Below are positions 43,308 through 52,446 of a stretch of 64,000 bases of DNA, one piece after another. Both the position numbers and the translations under genes were made by a program. The stretch comes from Flagellimonas hadalis (GTDB lineage: Bacteria > Bacteroidota > Bacteroidia > Flavobacteriales > Flavobacteriaceae), in assembly GCF_007785775.2 (NCBI RefSeq), contig NZ_VNIK02000006.1:62001-126000 (forward strand). Reading direction: 5' to 3'. The notes below the pieces were generated by a model. It saw only the letters and a list, made by a program, of their open reading frames with translations, was not told where the DNA came from and searched no databases. Position 1 is the stretch's first letter. Each line of letters starts with the position of its first letter.

Positions 43308-46300
43308 TTATAGATTAACATTTAGACCTACGGAAAGTACTTTTGATCTTGGTGTACCGTTGATGTCTACACCACTGGATTCCATTTCAGGGTTTAGGCC
43401 CTTGTAGTCTGTAATGGTCAAAAGATTCTGTCCTTGGATGAAGAACCTCACCATGTTCAGTTTCAACTTTTCGGTCACATTTGTGGGCAGTTTATAACCC
43501 AAAGTGATGTTGTCCAAGCTGATGAAATCACCTTTTTCCAAGAACCTAGTGGTAGCATGTCCGGTTAGGTTGGTAAAGGTGTTGCTACTAGCATAGAGCA
43601 TAGGTGTCATTCCATCTCCAGGCTCTGAAGGACTTTGCCATCTTCCCAAAATCTCTGTAGAGTTGTTGTTGAAGTTCTGGGTCACCAAATCCCTTCGGGT
43701 GGCATTGAACACATGGTTGCCACCACTGTAACGGAACATGAAACTAAAATCGAAGCCTTTATAGGTGAACCTGTTGATTACAGAACCATAGTAGGTAGGC
43801 AATGAGGTTCCAAGGATGAACTTATCATCGGCAGCACTCAAACTCGAAGCTTCTGATAGATCTTCAGGATTGTTGGGGTCGAACACAAAATAGGTCTGTG
43901 TAGGTATGTTACCTTGTACCAAAGAACCATCAGCTTTGTAGTAAACCGGGTTTCCATTGGCTGGGTTGACGCCCCAATACCTATGTCCGTAGATAGAGTT
44001 GATGGATTCCCCTTCCCTGATGATCAAGTTGGGAGCGATATTGGTGTTGGTAGAAGTACCTCCAATGATATCCTGTCCATCAGGAATACTGGTCACGGTA
44101 TTTTTATCCAGAGTCAAGTTGGCTGAAACATTCCAGCTGAAGTTCTCCGTATTGAAGGGAGTATAGTTGACAGAGAATTCAAGACCTTCGTTCTTCATGG
44201 ATCCAATGTTCTTCTTGATCCTGTTGTCAGGAACCCCAAGTGAGTGTGGTACTGGGACATCAAGGATCAGACCGTCAATATCGTTTTTGTAGTAATCGAA
44301 ACTGAAGGTCAACTTGTCGTTAAAGAAGCCTAAGTCAGCACCAAAATCAGTCTTTTTACTGGTCTCCCACAACAATTGGTCGTTACCGAACTGTGTAAAT
44401 GCGATACCGTTCAAAGTACCGTATTGGGAAGCCGAGGTCAATCCCAAGTAGGGATAGCTGCCGATGTCGGTGTTTCCTACTTCAGAGTAAGATCCCCTAA
44501 GTTTGAAAAGGGAAATGGTGGGGTTCAAGCCACTGAAAAATTCCTCGTTGGCAATGTTCCAACCAGCAGAATACCCGGTAAAGTTGTTCCAACGGGTGGC
44601 CTTGCTCAATTTGGAGATACCATCCCTACGTATAGATCCTTGCAAAAAATACCTTTCCTTGAAATTGTAGCTGATCCTACCTACATAGGAGCTGATACCG
44701 TTTTCGGTAACGCTACCACCTGATGTTTGGGTACCATAGGCCCCAGTTACCAAGTTTTTGTTGTAGAACTCATCCAACAAATCGGTACCGGTTCCAAAAA
44801 AGCTTTGTACCCTATCCTTTTGGAATTCCATGACCGCAGTCAAGGCAATGTTATGTGCATCGGCGATACTGGTATTGTAATTGATTATGTTTTGGGTGTT
44901 CCAGCGTAGAAAATCTGTATTGTTGTTCTGTAACCTACCATTGGATCCACGACCGTCGCCATGGATTGGGCTGTAGTACAAAAACCCTGAGGTAAGAGTA
45001 TTATTGGCACTGGCCTGGAACCTATAGGTAAGGCCCTCCAGCAATTTTACATCTCCAAAGACGCTGACCAAGGTATTGTTCTCTTTGGATTGGAATTTAT
45101 TGTTGGCCAATACATAGCCAATGTTGGAGATGTTATCTCCCACAGGATCGGTGTTGTCCCATTGGCCCACTACGCTTCCATCTGGAGAAAGGTTGAACCC
45201 GGTGGGGTTGTTCGGATCGTAGATGGGAATGTTCGGGAGCTGCCTTGTGGCATTGAAGATGTTACCTGAAAGTGAGTTTCCTCCTGTATTCAATCCGTTG
45301 AACTCATTTCTGGTGACCGCAACGTTTCCTCCAACAGTCAACCAATTGAAGACATCATGTTCGAGGTTGGTTCTGATACTGTGTCGCTTTAAATTGTTGG
45401 GCAGAGCCACACCGTCTTGGTCGGTAAAACCAAGGGACAAGAAATATTTGGTTTTGTCTGTTCCACCATTTACGGATAGGTTATGGTCCATTTGGAGCGC
45501 ACTTGATCTGAGTACCGCTTTTTGCCAATCGGTATCATAGTCACTTCCAATGGCCCAAGGAGCTTGGCCCCTGTTGGTCCGCTTTTCGTTTGCTATTTCC
45601 AAGAACTGGGAAGTGTTCAACAGGTCAAAGGTTTTGATCGGAGATGCAAAACCGGTCACCACATTATAGCTAACTTGAGCAGTGCCTTTCTTCCCTTTTT
45701 TGGTGGTGATCAAGATGACCCCATTGGCAGCCCGCGAACCGTAGATGGCTGTTGCGGCACCGTCTTTCAAAATCTCAAAAGATTCAATGTCATTGGGGTT
45801 GATACTGCTTAGTGCGTTGGTTGAGGCATAACCACCCGTATCCCCAGTAATGACAGGAATACCGTCCACAACAACCAAAGGATATGTTCCTGAACCTATG
45901 GAGCCCAGACCCCTGATCCTGATTCTTGGGGCCTCCCCAATGATACCAGTGTTGGTGGTTATCTGGACACCAGCGGCCCTACCGGCCAACTGGCTTTCGA
46001 AACTGGGCGTCACCAAACCTTGGATATCGCCTCCAGAGACACTCGCAATGGCCCCTGTAATTTCCTTTCTTTTCTGTACACCATAACCAACCACAACGAC
46101 TTCTTCCAAAGCTTGGGCATCTTCTTCCATCTGTACGTTTATGGTACTTTGGGCTCCTACAGTTATCCTGACCTCTTTTTGGCCCAAATAGGAGAAGACA
46201 AGTGTTTGTCCAACTTCTGCCTGCAAGGTGTAGTTACCATCAAAATCGGTTTGGGTACCACTGGTGGTCCCCCTTACTACTACGTTCACGCCTGGCAGTG

Positions 46301-46412
46301 GTGATCCGTTCTCATCTGTAACCGTACCGCGAATCGCTTTTTCCTGCGCGGACGATAGATGCACCACAAATGCCATCAAAAGTGCTAATAATACTTTTGT
46401 TTTTGTTCTCAT
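43308..46412 (-). CDS. SusC/RagA-type TonB-linked outer membrane protein (second pair)
   Basis: A 1034-residue protein with a Sec signal (MRTKTKVLLALLMAFVVHLSSAQ), a carboxypeptidase-regulatory-like domain (AIRGTVTDENGSPLPGVNVVV), a TonB box region (EEVVVVGYGVQKRKEITGAI) and a plug with DIESFEILKDGAATAIYGSRAANGV. The barrel ends SVGLNVNL. It imports an unknown nutrient with its SusD partner. It appears driven from its own promoter in 46413-46728. The upstream gene is a membrane-bound AraC regulator in the same direction, a plausible controller. Confidence 0.96.
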   Translation of the reverse strand: MRTKTKVLLALLMAFVVHLSSAQEKAIRGTVTDENGSPLPGVNVVVRGTTSGTQTDFDGNYTLQAEVGQTLVFSYLGQKEVRITVGAQSTINVQMEEDAQALEEVVVVGYGVQKRKEITGAIASVSGGDIQGLVTPSFESQLAGRAAGVQITTNTGIIGEAPRIRIRGLGSIGSGTYPLVVVDGIPVITGDTGGYASTNALSSINPNDIESFEILKDGAATAIYGSRAANGVILITTKKGKKGTAQVSYNVVTGFASPIKTFDLLNTSQFLEIANEKRTNRGQAPWAIGSDYDTDWQKAVLRSSALQMDHNLSVNGGTDKTKYFLSLGFTDQDGVALPNNLKRHSIRTNLEHDVFNWLTVGGNVAVTRNEFNGLNTGGNSLSGNIFNATRQLPNIPIYDPNNPTGFNLSPDGSVVGQWDNTDPVGDNISNIGYVLANNKFQSKENNTLVSVFGDVKLLEGLTYRFQASANNTLTSGFLYYSPIHGDGRGSNGRLQNNNTDFLRWNTQNIINYNTSIADAHNIALTAVMEFQKDRVQSFFGTGTDLLDEFYNKNLVTGAYGTQTSGGSVTENGISSYVGRISYNFKERYFLQGSIRRDGISKLSKATRWNNFTGYSAGWNIANEEFFSGLNPTISLFKLRGSYSEVGNTDIGSYPYLGLTSASQYGTLNGIAFTQFGNDQLLWETSKKTDFGADLGFFNDKLTFSFDYYKNDIDGLILDVPVPHSLGVPDNRIKKNIGSMKNEGLEFSVNYTPFNTENFSWNVSANLTLDKNTVTSIPDGQDIIGGTSTNTNIAPNLIIREGESINSIYGHRYWGVNPANGNPVYYKADGSLVQGNIPTQTYFVFDPNNPEDLSEASSLSAADDKFILGTSLPTYYGSVINRFTYKGFDFSFMFRYSGGNHVFNATRRDLVTQNFNNNSTEILGRWQSPSEPGDGMTPMLYASSNTFTNLTGHATTRFLEKGDFISLDNITLGYKLPTNVTEKLKLNMVRFFIQGQNLLTITDYKGLNPEMESSGVDINGTPRSKVLSVGLNVNL

Positions 46413-46728
46413 TTAATTTGAGTGTTAGTTAATAGAATCATTTTGAATTAGTTTTTGATCAAGAAAAGCCGGCCAATTTTTTATAGGGTGACTAATCCAA
46501 AAAAACAAATGAGACTAAGCCCATAATGTTTTGAAAAATGACCGAGCTAATCTTAATCGGGCGTAAAATAATGGAGTGGTGATGGCAAGAGGTTTGTATC
46601 CGACCTAGATTTATGGTTTACCGACGGATATTAACATTTACTTAAATATAAAAAATTGAATATCAATAAATTATAGAAATTAAATGCTAAACTTTAACAT
46701 TGGAAGACGGAGTGTTCATGGCGCGATA
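46413..46728. other. Intergenic region upstream of the second susC
   Basis: This 316-bp AT-rich stretch between the AraC gene and susC, both on the minus strand, carries no gene. It must hold the susC promoter, but I found no exact TAnnTTTG on the minus strand and no strong repeat. Confidence 0.4.
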
Positions 46729-47898
46729 TCACTCATTTAAACTCTTGATGTATTGTGCTGGAGTGACCTTTTTTCGCTTCTTGAAAGCCTTGTAGAAGGA
46801 GACCTTATTGTTGAAGCCAGACTCGTAGATGATGTCGGTAATGGATTCTGTTTGTGATGGGTTTTGATCAATATATGCAATGCATTCCTCAATGCGATAA
46901 TCATTTATGAATTCATAGAAATTTTTATTGAACTCTTGGTTGATGACCTGGGATAGACTGTAACGGTCTGTATTGAGCTTTTTGGCCAAAGTTTCCAGGG
47001 ATAGGGTATGGTCCAAAAAGAGTTTATCGTCCATGGCATCGATGAGCTGCCCTTTTAAGGTTTGGGCCATGGCAATGGTGAGTCCTGAGTTGTGGTATTT
47101 TTCCCTTATTTGGTTTTTATCAATGCGAACTGCCAGCGGCTCAGTAATAATTGTTGGTAAAAGGTATAACAGGAACGAAATCATGATGATGAACACTGAA
47201 AAGAAATAGGCAATAATGTAACGTGTGATGTGTTCGAATGAAAGTTCATGTTCGAACAAGGCCCTTGTAGCTGATATGATAAATATGGCGGAAAAAAATG
47301 AAATCAGCATTTTTGCCCAGTTCCGGTCCATTTTTTCAAGACGTTTTCTGTAATGTACATATTGTCTGATAATCAAGAACAGAAAAAAAGCAAAATATAG
47401 ACTCTTGACATAGGCATTGTTAAGCAATTGTTCTCCCAGTTTTTTGAATCCATGACTTGGAGTAATGTCATTGGTGTTTGTCAAAATCAGCAATAACAGC
47501 ATACTCATCAAGAAGGGGCCAAAGTAAAGTGCTGCTTTTCGGGCTTTGATTTTTTTGAGGGGATAAACTTTTCCTTCCATATATAAGAAAAGGGAAGGTC
47601 CCAATAAGAACAAAATACTGGAATAAAATGGAATTTTTGGGATATGCATTACCCCGTCCCACCACAACAGTGTAAGCTCAAGGAGAATCGCAGAGATGGC
47701 AATCATGAAAATGCCCATGTGTACATTATGTCCTTTCTTAAGAGCGATAAGGTAACTTCCTGTGCATGCCCCTAAAAGTGAAATACTGATAAATATATAG
47801 TGGAGTAGGTTCAGCTCGCTAGGAACAGCGGTCTGAAGTATGAACTCACCAATAGGCTCAACTCCTCCCAATAGGGAGAAATAGGAAGAAACTGACAT
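46729..47898 (-). CDS. Membrane-anchored AraC-family regulator (7TM sensor plus HTH)
   Basis: From the ATG at 47898 the protein has 389 residues; longer in-frame starts would run into the divergent amidohydrolase gene. Seven or eight hydrophobic segments fill residues about 25-265, then a cytoplasmic AraC double HTH occupies about 285-385 (LAKKLNTDRYSLSQVINQEF and ITDIIYESGFNNKVSFYKAF, ending PAQYIKSLNE). This is the membrane-bound AraC layout frequent in Flavobacteriia. It likely senses an envelope or lipid-soluble signal and controls the adjacent susCD genes or the divergent amidohydrolase gene. The target is inferred from position. Confidence 0.88.
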   Translation of the reverse strand: MSVSSYFSLLGGVEPIGEFILQTAVPSELNLLHYIFISISLLGACTGSYLIALKKGHNVHMGIFMIAISAILLELTLLWWDGVMHIPKIPFYSSILFLLGPSLFLYMEGKVYPLKKIKARKAALYFGPFLMSMLLLLILTNTNDITPSHGFKKLGEQLLNNAYVKSLYFAFFLFLIIRQYVHYRKRLEKMDRNWAKMLISFFSAIFIISATRALFEHELSFEHITRYIIAYFFSVFIIMISFLLYLLPTIITEPLAVRIDKNQIREKYHNSGLTIAMAQTLKGQLIDAMDDKLFLDHTLSLETLAKKLNTDRYSLSQVINQEFNKNFYEFINDYRIEECIAYIDQNPSQTESITDIIYESGFNNKVSFYKAFKKRKKVTPAQYIKSLNE

Positions 47899-48082
47899 GT
47901 TTGAATTAGCTATATAATATGTCCTGAAAAATAATAATAATAACGAAGTGAAATTCTTAAAAAAGCAAGAAATCGTATATTGTTCTGACATCTCTTGGAC
48001 TTTCCAGGGAGAAATAGTGAATAGCCTAAAAATCCATCCTTTTCTTTTTTCATATTTTCTATTTTTGAAGAAACCATCAAGA

Positions 48083-49702
48083 ATGAAAAAAATCCTTTCA
48101 ATTATAGTACTCCCTCTTTTGCTGGCCTGCAATTCCAAGGAAGAAGTGGACATGATCGTTAACAATGCCAATATCCATACGGTGGATGAAGAATTCTCCA
48201 CGGCAAGTGCCGTGGCCATCAAGGACGGGAAGTTTCTGGAAGTGGGAGAAAGCGAGGCCCTCCAGAAAAAATACCAGGCCAAGGAATTGCTGGATGCTCA
48301 AGGGAAGACAGTGGTACCGGGACTCATCGACGCCCATTGCCATTTTTATGGACTTGGACTGAACCAGCAAGTAGTGGATTTGGTGGGCACTTCAAGTTTT
48401 GATGAAATTCTGGACAAAGTGGACGCTTTCCAAAAAGAACGCCCCTCTAGTTACATCCGAGGTAGGGGCTGGGATCAAAATGATTGGGAAGAAAAGGAAT
48501 TTCCGACCAAGGACAAACTTGATGAACTGTTTCCGGACATCCCCGTGGTTTTGGAACGAATTGATGGGCATGCCTATCTGGTGAACCAAAAGGCACTGGA
48601 CCTGGCAGGGATAACCATGGAAACCCAAATGGATGGAGGCGAAATAGTGAAGAAGAATGGGGCGATCACTGGTGTTTTAGTGGACAATCCCATGGGACTC
48701 GTGGATGCCGTTATCCCGCAACCCACCAAGGAACAACAGATCCAAGCCCTGAAAGATGCGGAACAAATATGTTTGGATTATGGTCTCACCACGGTCAATG
48801 ATGCAGGTTTGGGCAGGGGCACCATCGAACTGATCGATAGCTTACAGCAAGCCGGGGATTTGTCCATAAGGATATACGCTATGGTTTCCAACACTCCGGA
48901 CAATCTGGACCATTTTTTGAAGAAAGGAATCATCAAAACGGATAAATTGAACGTCCGCTCCATAAAAGTATATGGGGATGGGGCCTTGGGATCTAGGGGA
49001 GCTGCATTAAAAGCTCCTTATACCGATCAAGATGGACATTATGGGGCCATGGTCACCCCTGTGGCAGAAATCGGTGCCTTGGCCGAACGTATTGCCGCCT
49101 CTGACTATCAAATGAACACCCATGCCATTGGCGATTCTGCCAACGTGGTCGTGCTCAGGGCCTATCAAAAGGCATTGCAGGGCAAGGAAGACCGTCGGTG
49201 GAAAGTGGAACATGCCCAAGTGGTGTCGCCACAGGATTTCGATTATTTTGAAGACGGGATCATTCCATCGGTGCAACCCACGCATGCTACCAGCGATATG
49301 TATTGGGCAGGGGACAGGTTGGGCCCCGATCGGGTCAAGGGCGCCTATGCCTACAAAACATTGTTGGAAAAAGCAGGGATCGTGGCCTTGGGAACCGATT
49401 TTCCCGTGGAACAGGTAAGTCCTTTCCTGACATTTTATGCCGCAGTGGCCAGACAGGACCAAGAACAGTATCCGGAAGGAGGATTCCAAATGAAGGATGC
49501 CCTCTCCAGGGAAGAGACCCTGAGGGGAATGACCCTTTGGGCGGCCTATTCCAACTTTGAGGAAAACGAGAAAGGAAGCATTGAGCCGGGCAAGCTTGCA
49601 GATTTTGTTATCCTGAGCGATGATATCATGACCGTTCCTATGGAAAATATCCCAAGTTTAAAGGCGGAGCAGGTTTTTTTGAATGGTATTAGGGTAAAAT
49701 AA
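48083..49702 (+). CDS. Amidohydrolase-family lipoprotein (YtcJ-like)
   Basis: The ATG at 48083 gives 539 residues with a lipoprotein signal (LPLLLAC, Cys16); an upstream in-frame ATG at 47948 is antisense of the AraC gene leader and is rejected. The amidohydrolase_3 pattern is present: VVPGLIDAHCHFYGLG with the HxH metal pair near 79-81, RGWDQNDW, THAIGDSANVVVLRAY, KVEHAQVVSPQD, ALGTDFPVEQVSPF. The C-terminal strands repack the beta-sandwich (GSIEPGKLADFVIL). It is tethered in the envelope and hydrolyses an unidentified amide or ester. It diverges from the AraC gene by 184 bp and ends in a perfect palindromic terminator. Confidence 0.9.
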   Translation: MKKILSIIVLPLLLACNSKEEVDMIVNNANIHTVDEEFSTASAVAIKDGKFLEVGESEALQKKYQAKELLDAQGKTVVPGLIDAHCHFYGLGLNQQVVDLVGTSSFDEILDKVDAFQKERPSSYIRGRGWDQNDWEEKEFPTKDKLDELFPDIPVVLERIDGHAYLVNQKALDLAGITMETQMDGGEIVKKNGAITGVLVDNPMGLVDAVIPQPTKEQQIQALKDAEQICLDYGLTTVNDAGLGRGTIELIDSLQQAGDLSIRIYAMVSNTPDNLDHFLKKGIIKTDKLNVRSIKVYGDGALGSRGAALKAPYTDQDGHYGAMVTPVAEIGALAERIAASDYQMNTHAIGDSANVVVLRAYQKALQGKEDRRWKVEHAQVVSPQDFDYFEDGIIPSVQPTHATSDMYWAGDRLGPDRVKGAYAYKTLLEKAGIVALGTDFPVEQVSPFLTFYAAVARQDQEQYPEGGFQMKDALSREETLRGMTLWAAYSNFEENEKGSIEPGKLADFVILSDDIMTVPMENIPSLKAEQVFLNGIRVK

Positions 49703-49727
49703 AAAAGCGGGGAATTCCCCGCTTTTT
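49702..49727. terminator. Bidirectional terminator after the amidohydrolase gene
   Basis: The perfect palindrome GCGGGGAATTCCCCGC at 49707-49722 is flanked by A and T runs, extending the stem to AAAAAGCGGGG/CCCCGCTTTTT. It serves both the amidohydrolase gene and the convergent DUF2911 gene. Confidence 0.9.
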
Positions 49728-49745
49728 CATATCAAATAATCTTTA

Positions 49746-50276
49746 TTAGAAGCTGATCGGAAGTGAAACCCGTGTAGTGCTCCATCCCATGACCATTTTT
49801 CCATCATCTTCAAAAGCAATGGAAAAAGCCTCAAGCTCCTCGTCATCAGTGCTGGCCGTAGCAGGAATCCTAGCTACGTCACCTTCACTGTCATAGGAGT
49901 AAGCTCCCCATTGGTTCAGGTTGCTGTTTAGGATCACGGTCCACTCGTTTTCCCCAGGAATGGTGAACAAAGCATAGGTGCCCGCTTTGATAGACTTTCC
50001 ACCTACAGTGGCATCTTTGTAAAAAGTCACCTCAGTGGCCTCATTGGCACCGGTTCTCCAAACCTTACCCTCAGGGGCTAGGTCTTCCAGGCTACGGCCT
50101 TTCAATTGTGGGCGGCTGTAGATGACACGGACGGACTTATCGGCCTCCTTGTAACTGGCAGGATAAGAAGCGATGTCCATAGGGCTTTTGTCCAGACCGC
50201 TGAACTTCTGGGCAGTGGCTTCTGTGGAGCAAACCATCGCAAAGGCAAAGAATGTCAGTAAAAATAGATTTTTCAT
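49746..50276 (-). CDS. Secreted DUF2911 protein
   Basis: From the ATG at 50276 the protein has 176 residues with a Sec signal (MKNLFLLTFFAFAMVCSTEATAQ). The DUF2911 body is recognised by SVRVIYSRPQLKGRSLEDL, GKVWRTGANEATEVTFYKD, GKSIKAGTYALFTIPGENEWTVILN and the C-terminal MVMGWSTTRVSLPI strand. It is a small all-beta exported protein of unknown function, common and often multicopy in Bacteroidota. It stands alone between the terminator and the asnB upstream region. Confidence 0.92.
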   Translation of the reverse strand: MKNLFLLTFFAFAMVCSTEATAQKFSGLDKSPMDIASYPASYKEADKSVRVIYSRPQLKGRSLEDLAPEGKVWRTGANEATEVTFYKDATVGGKSIKAGTYALFTIPGENEWTVILNSNLNQWGAYSYDSEGDVARIPATASTDDEELEAFSIAFEDDGKMVMGWSTTRVSLPISF

Positions 50277-50517
50277 GATTGTGATTTTAGTTGTTTTCAA
50301 AACTAGAATTAATTCAATGTTGTTTGTATAAAAAGACGTTAAAATTGAAGAACCTTACAGAATGCTTCGGATTGATATGTTCTTTTACTTAAAAAGTATC
50401 AAAAGGATACGTTCTGCTATTTAAAATTATAAAAATGTAATTAAAATGAATTTTATGGTTTTATTTTAAAACTTGAATATTCATTTTTGTATCAAAATTG
50501 TTATAAACTATATTTTT

Positions 50518-52188
50518 ATGTGTGGAATTGTTTGCGCATTTGATGTGAAGGAAAGCACGGAAGTGTTGAGGCCCCAATTATTGGAAATGTCCAAAAAAGT
50601 GAGGCATAGAGGGCCGGATTGGAGTGGGATCTATTCGGATGACAGGGCCATTTTGGCCCATGAAAGGTTGGCGATCGTGGATCCGGCCTCAGGGAAACAG
50701 CCTTTGTTGAGTGCCGATGGAAAACTTGTGTTGGCCGCCAATGGTGAAATCTATAACCATCAAGAACTCAGAAAGCAGTTCGAAGGGAAATACAGCTTCA
50801 AGACCCAATCCGACTGTGAGGTCATTTTGGCGCTCTACCAGGAAAAGGGGGTGGATTTCATTGATGAAATGAACGGCATTTTTGGTTTTGCCATATACGA
50901 TAGTGAAAAAGACGAATATTTCATCGCCCGCGATCACATGGGGATCATTCCGTTGTATATCGGGTGGGACAAGAACGGTACTTTCTATGTGGCCTCCGAA
51001 TTGAAGGCCTTGGAAGGTACCTGTTCCAAGATCCAACTTTTCCCTCCCGGACACTATTTGCACAGTTCGGATGGCGAGTTCAAGAGATGGTACCAAAGGG
51101 ATTGGATGGAATACGATGCCGTCAAGGAAAACGAGACCAGCATTGAAGAGATCAAAGTGGCCTTGGAGGCCGCTGTGCACCGGCAGTTGATGTCCGATGT
51201 GCCTTATGGGGTGTTGCTTTCCGGGGGATTGGACTCTTCCGTGACCTCGGCCATCGCCAAAAGATATTCCCAAAAAAGGATTGAGTCCGGGGATACCACC
51301 GATGCCTGGTGGCCCCAATTGCATTCCTTTTCAGTGGGGTTGGAAGGTTCTCCTGATTTGGCCGCAGCCCAAAAAGTGGCCAAGCACATTGGGACCATAC
51401 ACCACGAGATAAAGTTCACCATTCAGGAAGGATTGGATGCCATCAAAGATGTCATCTACAACTTGGAGACCTACGATATCACCACCATCAGGGCGAGCAC
51501 GCCGATGTATTTGATGGCAAGGGTCATCAAGTCGATGGGTATCAAAATGGTGCTTTCCGGCGAGGGCGCAGACGAGCTTTTTGGGGGCTACCTGTATTTC
51601 CACAAGGCTCCAAGTCCAAAGGATTTCCACGAAGAGACCGTACGCAAGTTGGACAAACTCCATATGTACGATTGCCTCAGGGCCAATAAATCGTTGGCAG
51701 CATGGGGAATAGAGGGCAGGGTCCCATTTTTGGACAAGGAGTTCATGGATGTGGCGATGCGGATCAACCCAAAGGACAAAATGATCAACGGGGAACGCAT
51801 GGAAAAATGGGTCGTACGAAAAGCATTTGAATCCTATCTTCCTGAAAGTGTGGCCTGGAGACAAAAGGAGCAGTTTTCCGATGGAGTAGGGTACAGCTGG
51901 ATAGATACCCTTAAATCCATGGTGCAGGAGGAAGTGACCGATGAGCAATTGCAGAACGCCCACTTCAAGTTCCCGATACAGACGCCTACGACCAAAGAAG
52001 AGTATTACTACCGTTCCATTTTTGAAAGCCATTTCCCTTCGGACGCAGCTGCGTTGAGCGTTCCACAAGAACCTTCAGTGGCCTGTAGCACAAGGATAGC
52101 ACTGGAGTGGGACGAAGCCTTTAAAAACATGAACGACCCGTCGGGAAGGGCCGTTGCCAAAGTACATGCCGATGCTTACGTGAAATAA
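50518..52188 (+). CDS. asnB: Asparagine synthase (glutamine-hydrolysing)
   Basis: The start is fixed at 50518 because the mature enzyme needs Cys2 as N-terminal nucleophile (MCGIVCAFD); the in-frame ATG at 50473 would bury it. The 556-residue protein has the glutaminase domain (RHRGPDWSGIY, ANGEIYNH, SELKALEGTC) and the synthetase domain with the PP-loop SGGLDSS at 235-241 and SGEGADELFGGY. It makes asparagine from aspartate, glutamine and ATP. The gene is monocistronic and closed by a strong terminator. Confidence 0.97.
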   Translation: MCGIVCAFDVKESTEVLRPQLLEMSKKVRHRGPDWSGIYSDDRAILAHERLAIVDPASGKQPLLSADGKLVLAANGEIYNHQELRKQFEGKYSFKTQSDCEVILALYQEKGVDFIDEMNGIFGFAIYDSEKDEYFIARDHMGIIPLYIGWDKNGTFYVASELKALEGTCSKIQLFPPGHYLHSSDGEFKRWYQRDWMEYDAVKENETSIEEIKVALEAAVHRQLMSDVPYGVLLSGGLDSSVTSAIAKRYSQKRIESGDTTDAWWPQLHSFSVGLEGSPDLAAAQKVAKHIGTIHHEIKFTIQEGLDAIKDVIYNLETYDITTIRASTPMYLMARVIKSMGIKMVLSGEGADELFGGYLYFHKAPSPKDFHEETVRKLDKLHMYDCLRANKSLAAWGIEGRVPFLDKEFMDVAMRINPKDKMINGERMEKWVVRKAFESYLPESVAWRQKEQFSDGVGYSWIDTLKSMVQEEVTDEQLQNAHFKFPIQTPTTKEEYYYRSIFESHFPSDAAALSVPQEPSVACSTRIALEWDEAFKNMNDPSGRAVAKVHADAYVK

Positions 52189-52258
52189 ACCGACCGGTAA
52201 TAACCAACCAACGATATGGAGCAGGAAATGTAGTTTTGTTTCATTTTCAATTAGTCAG

Positions 52259-52284
52259 AAAAGCCCCTTCGACGAGGGGCTTTT
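52259..52284 (+). terminator. Terminator after asnB
   Basis: AAAAGCCCCT at 52259-52268 and AGGGGCTTTT at 52275-52284 form a 10-bp stem with a 6-nt loop, followed by a CGTTGG tail. The TTTT of the stem supplies the U tract. Confidence 0.85.
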
Positions 52285-52401
52285 CGTTGGTGGTTGGGCC
52301 ATGTTCCCCGTCATTGGGATTGGCCTCCGTTTTCCACAGATTTTGTTGATAACTTAGGGGGTTCGTTCTGCCCCAACCACCTAATTCCACTGGGTATTCC
52401 T

Positions 52402-52409
52402 TATATTTG
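52402..52409 (+). promoter_or_regulatory. -7 box of the gyrB promoter
   Basis: TATATTTG matches TAnnTTTG exactly and lies 38 bp before the gyrB start codon. No clear TTTG is seen in the -33 position. Confidence 0.6.
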
Positions 52410-52446
52410 TAGGATTTGAAAAATTCAAGGCAAATACTAAGAATAT

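Noticed and set aside
47930-47944. Short AAT trinucleotide run upstream of the AraC gene as a phase-variable tract
   Set aside because: Only about four units in an AT-rich region; too short to suggest slipped-strand switching.
47899-48282. Longer N-terminus for the membrane-bound AraC gene
   Set aside because: It would cover the start of the divergent amidohydrolase gene and adds sequence without homologous character; the ATG at 47898 begins the hydrophobic sensor.
50473-50517. Upstream in-frame start for asnB
   Set aside because: Asparagine synthase needs Cys directly after the initiator Met, which only the ATG at 50518 gives.
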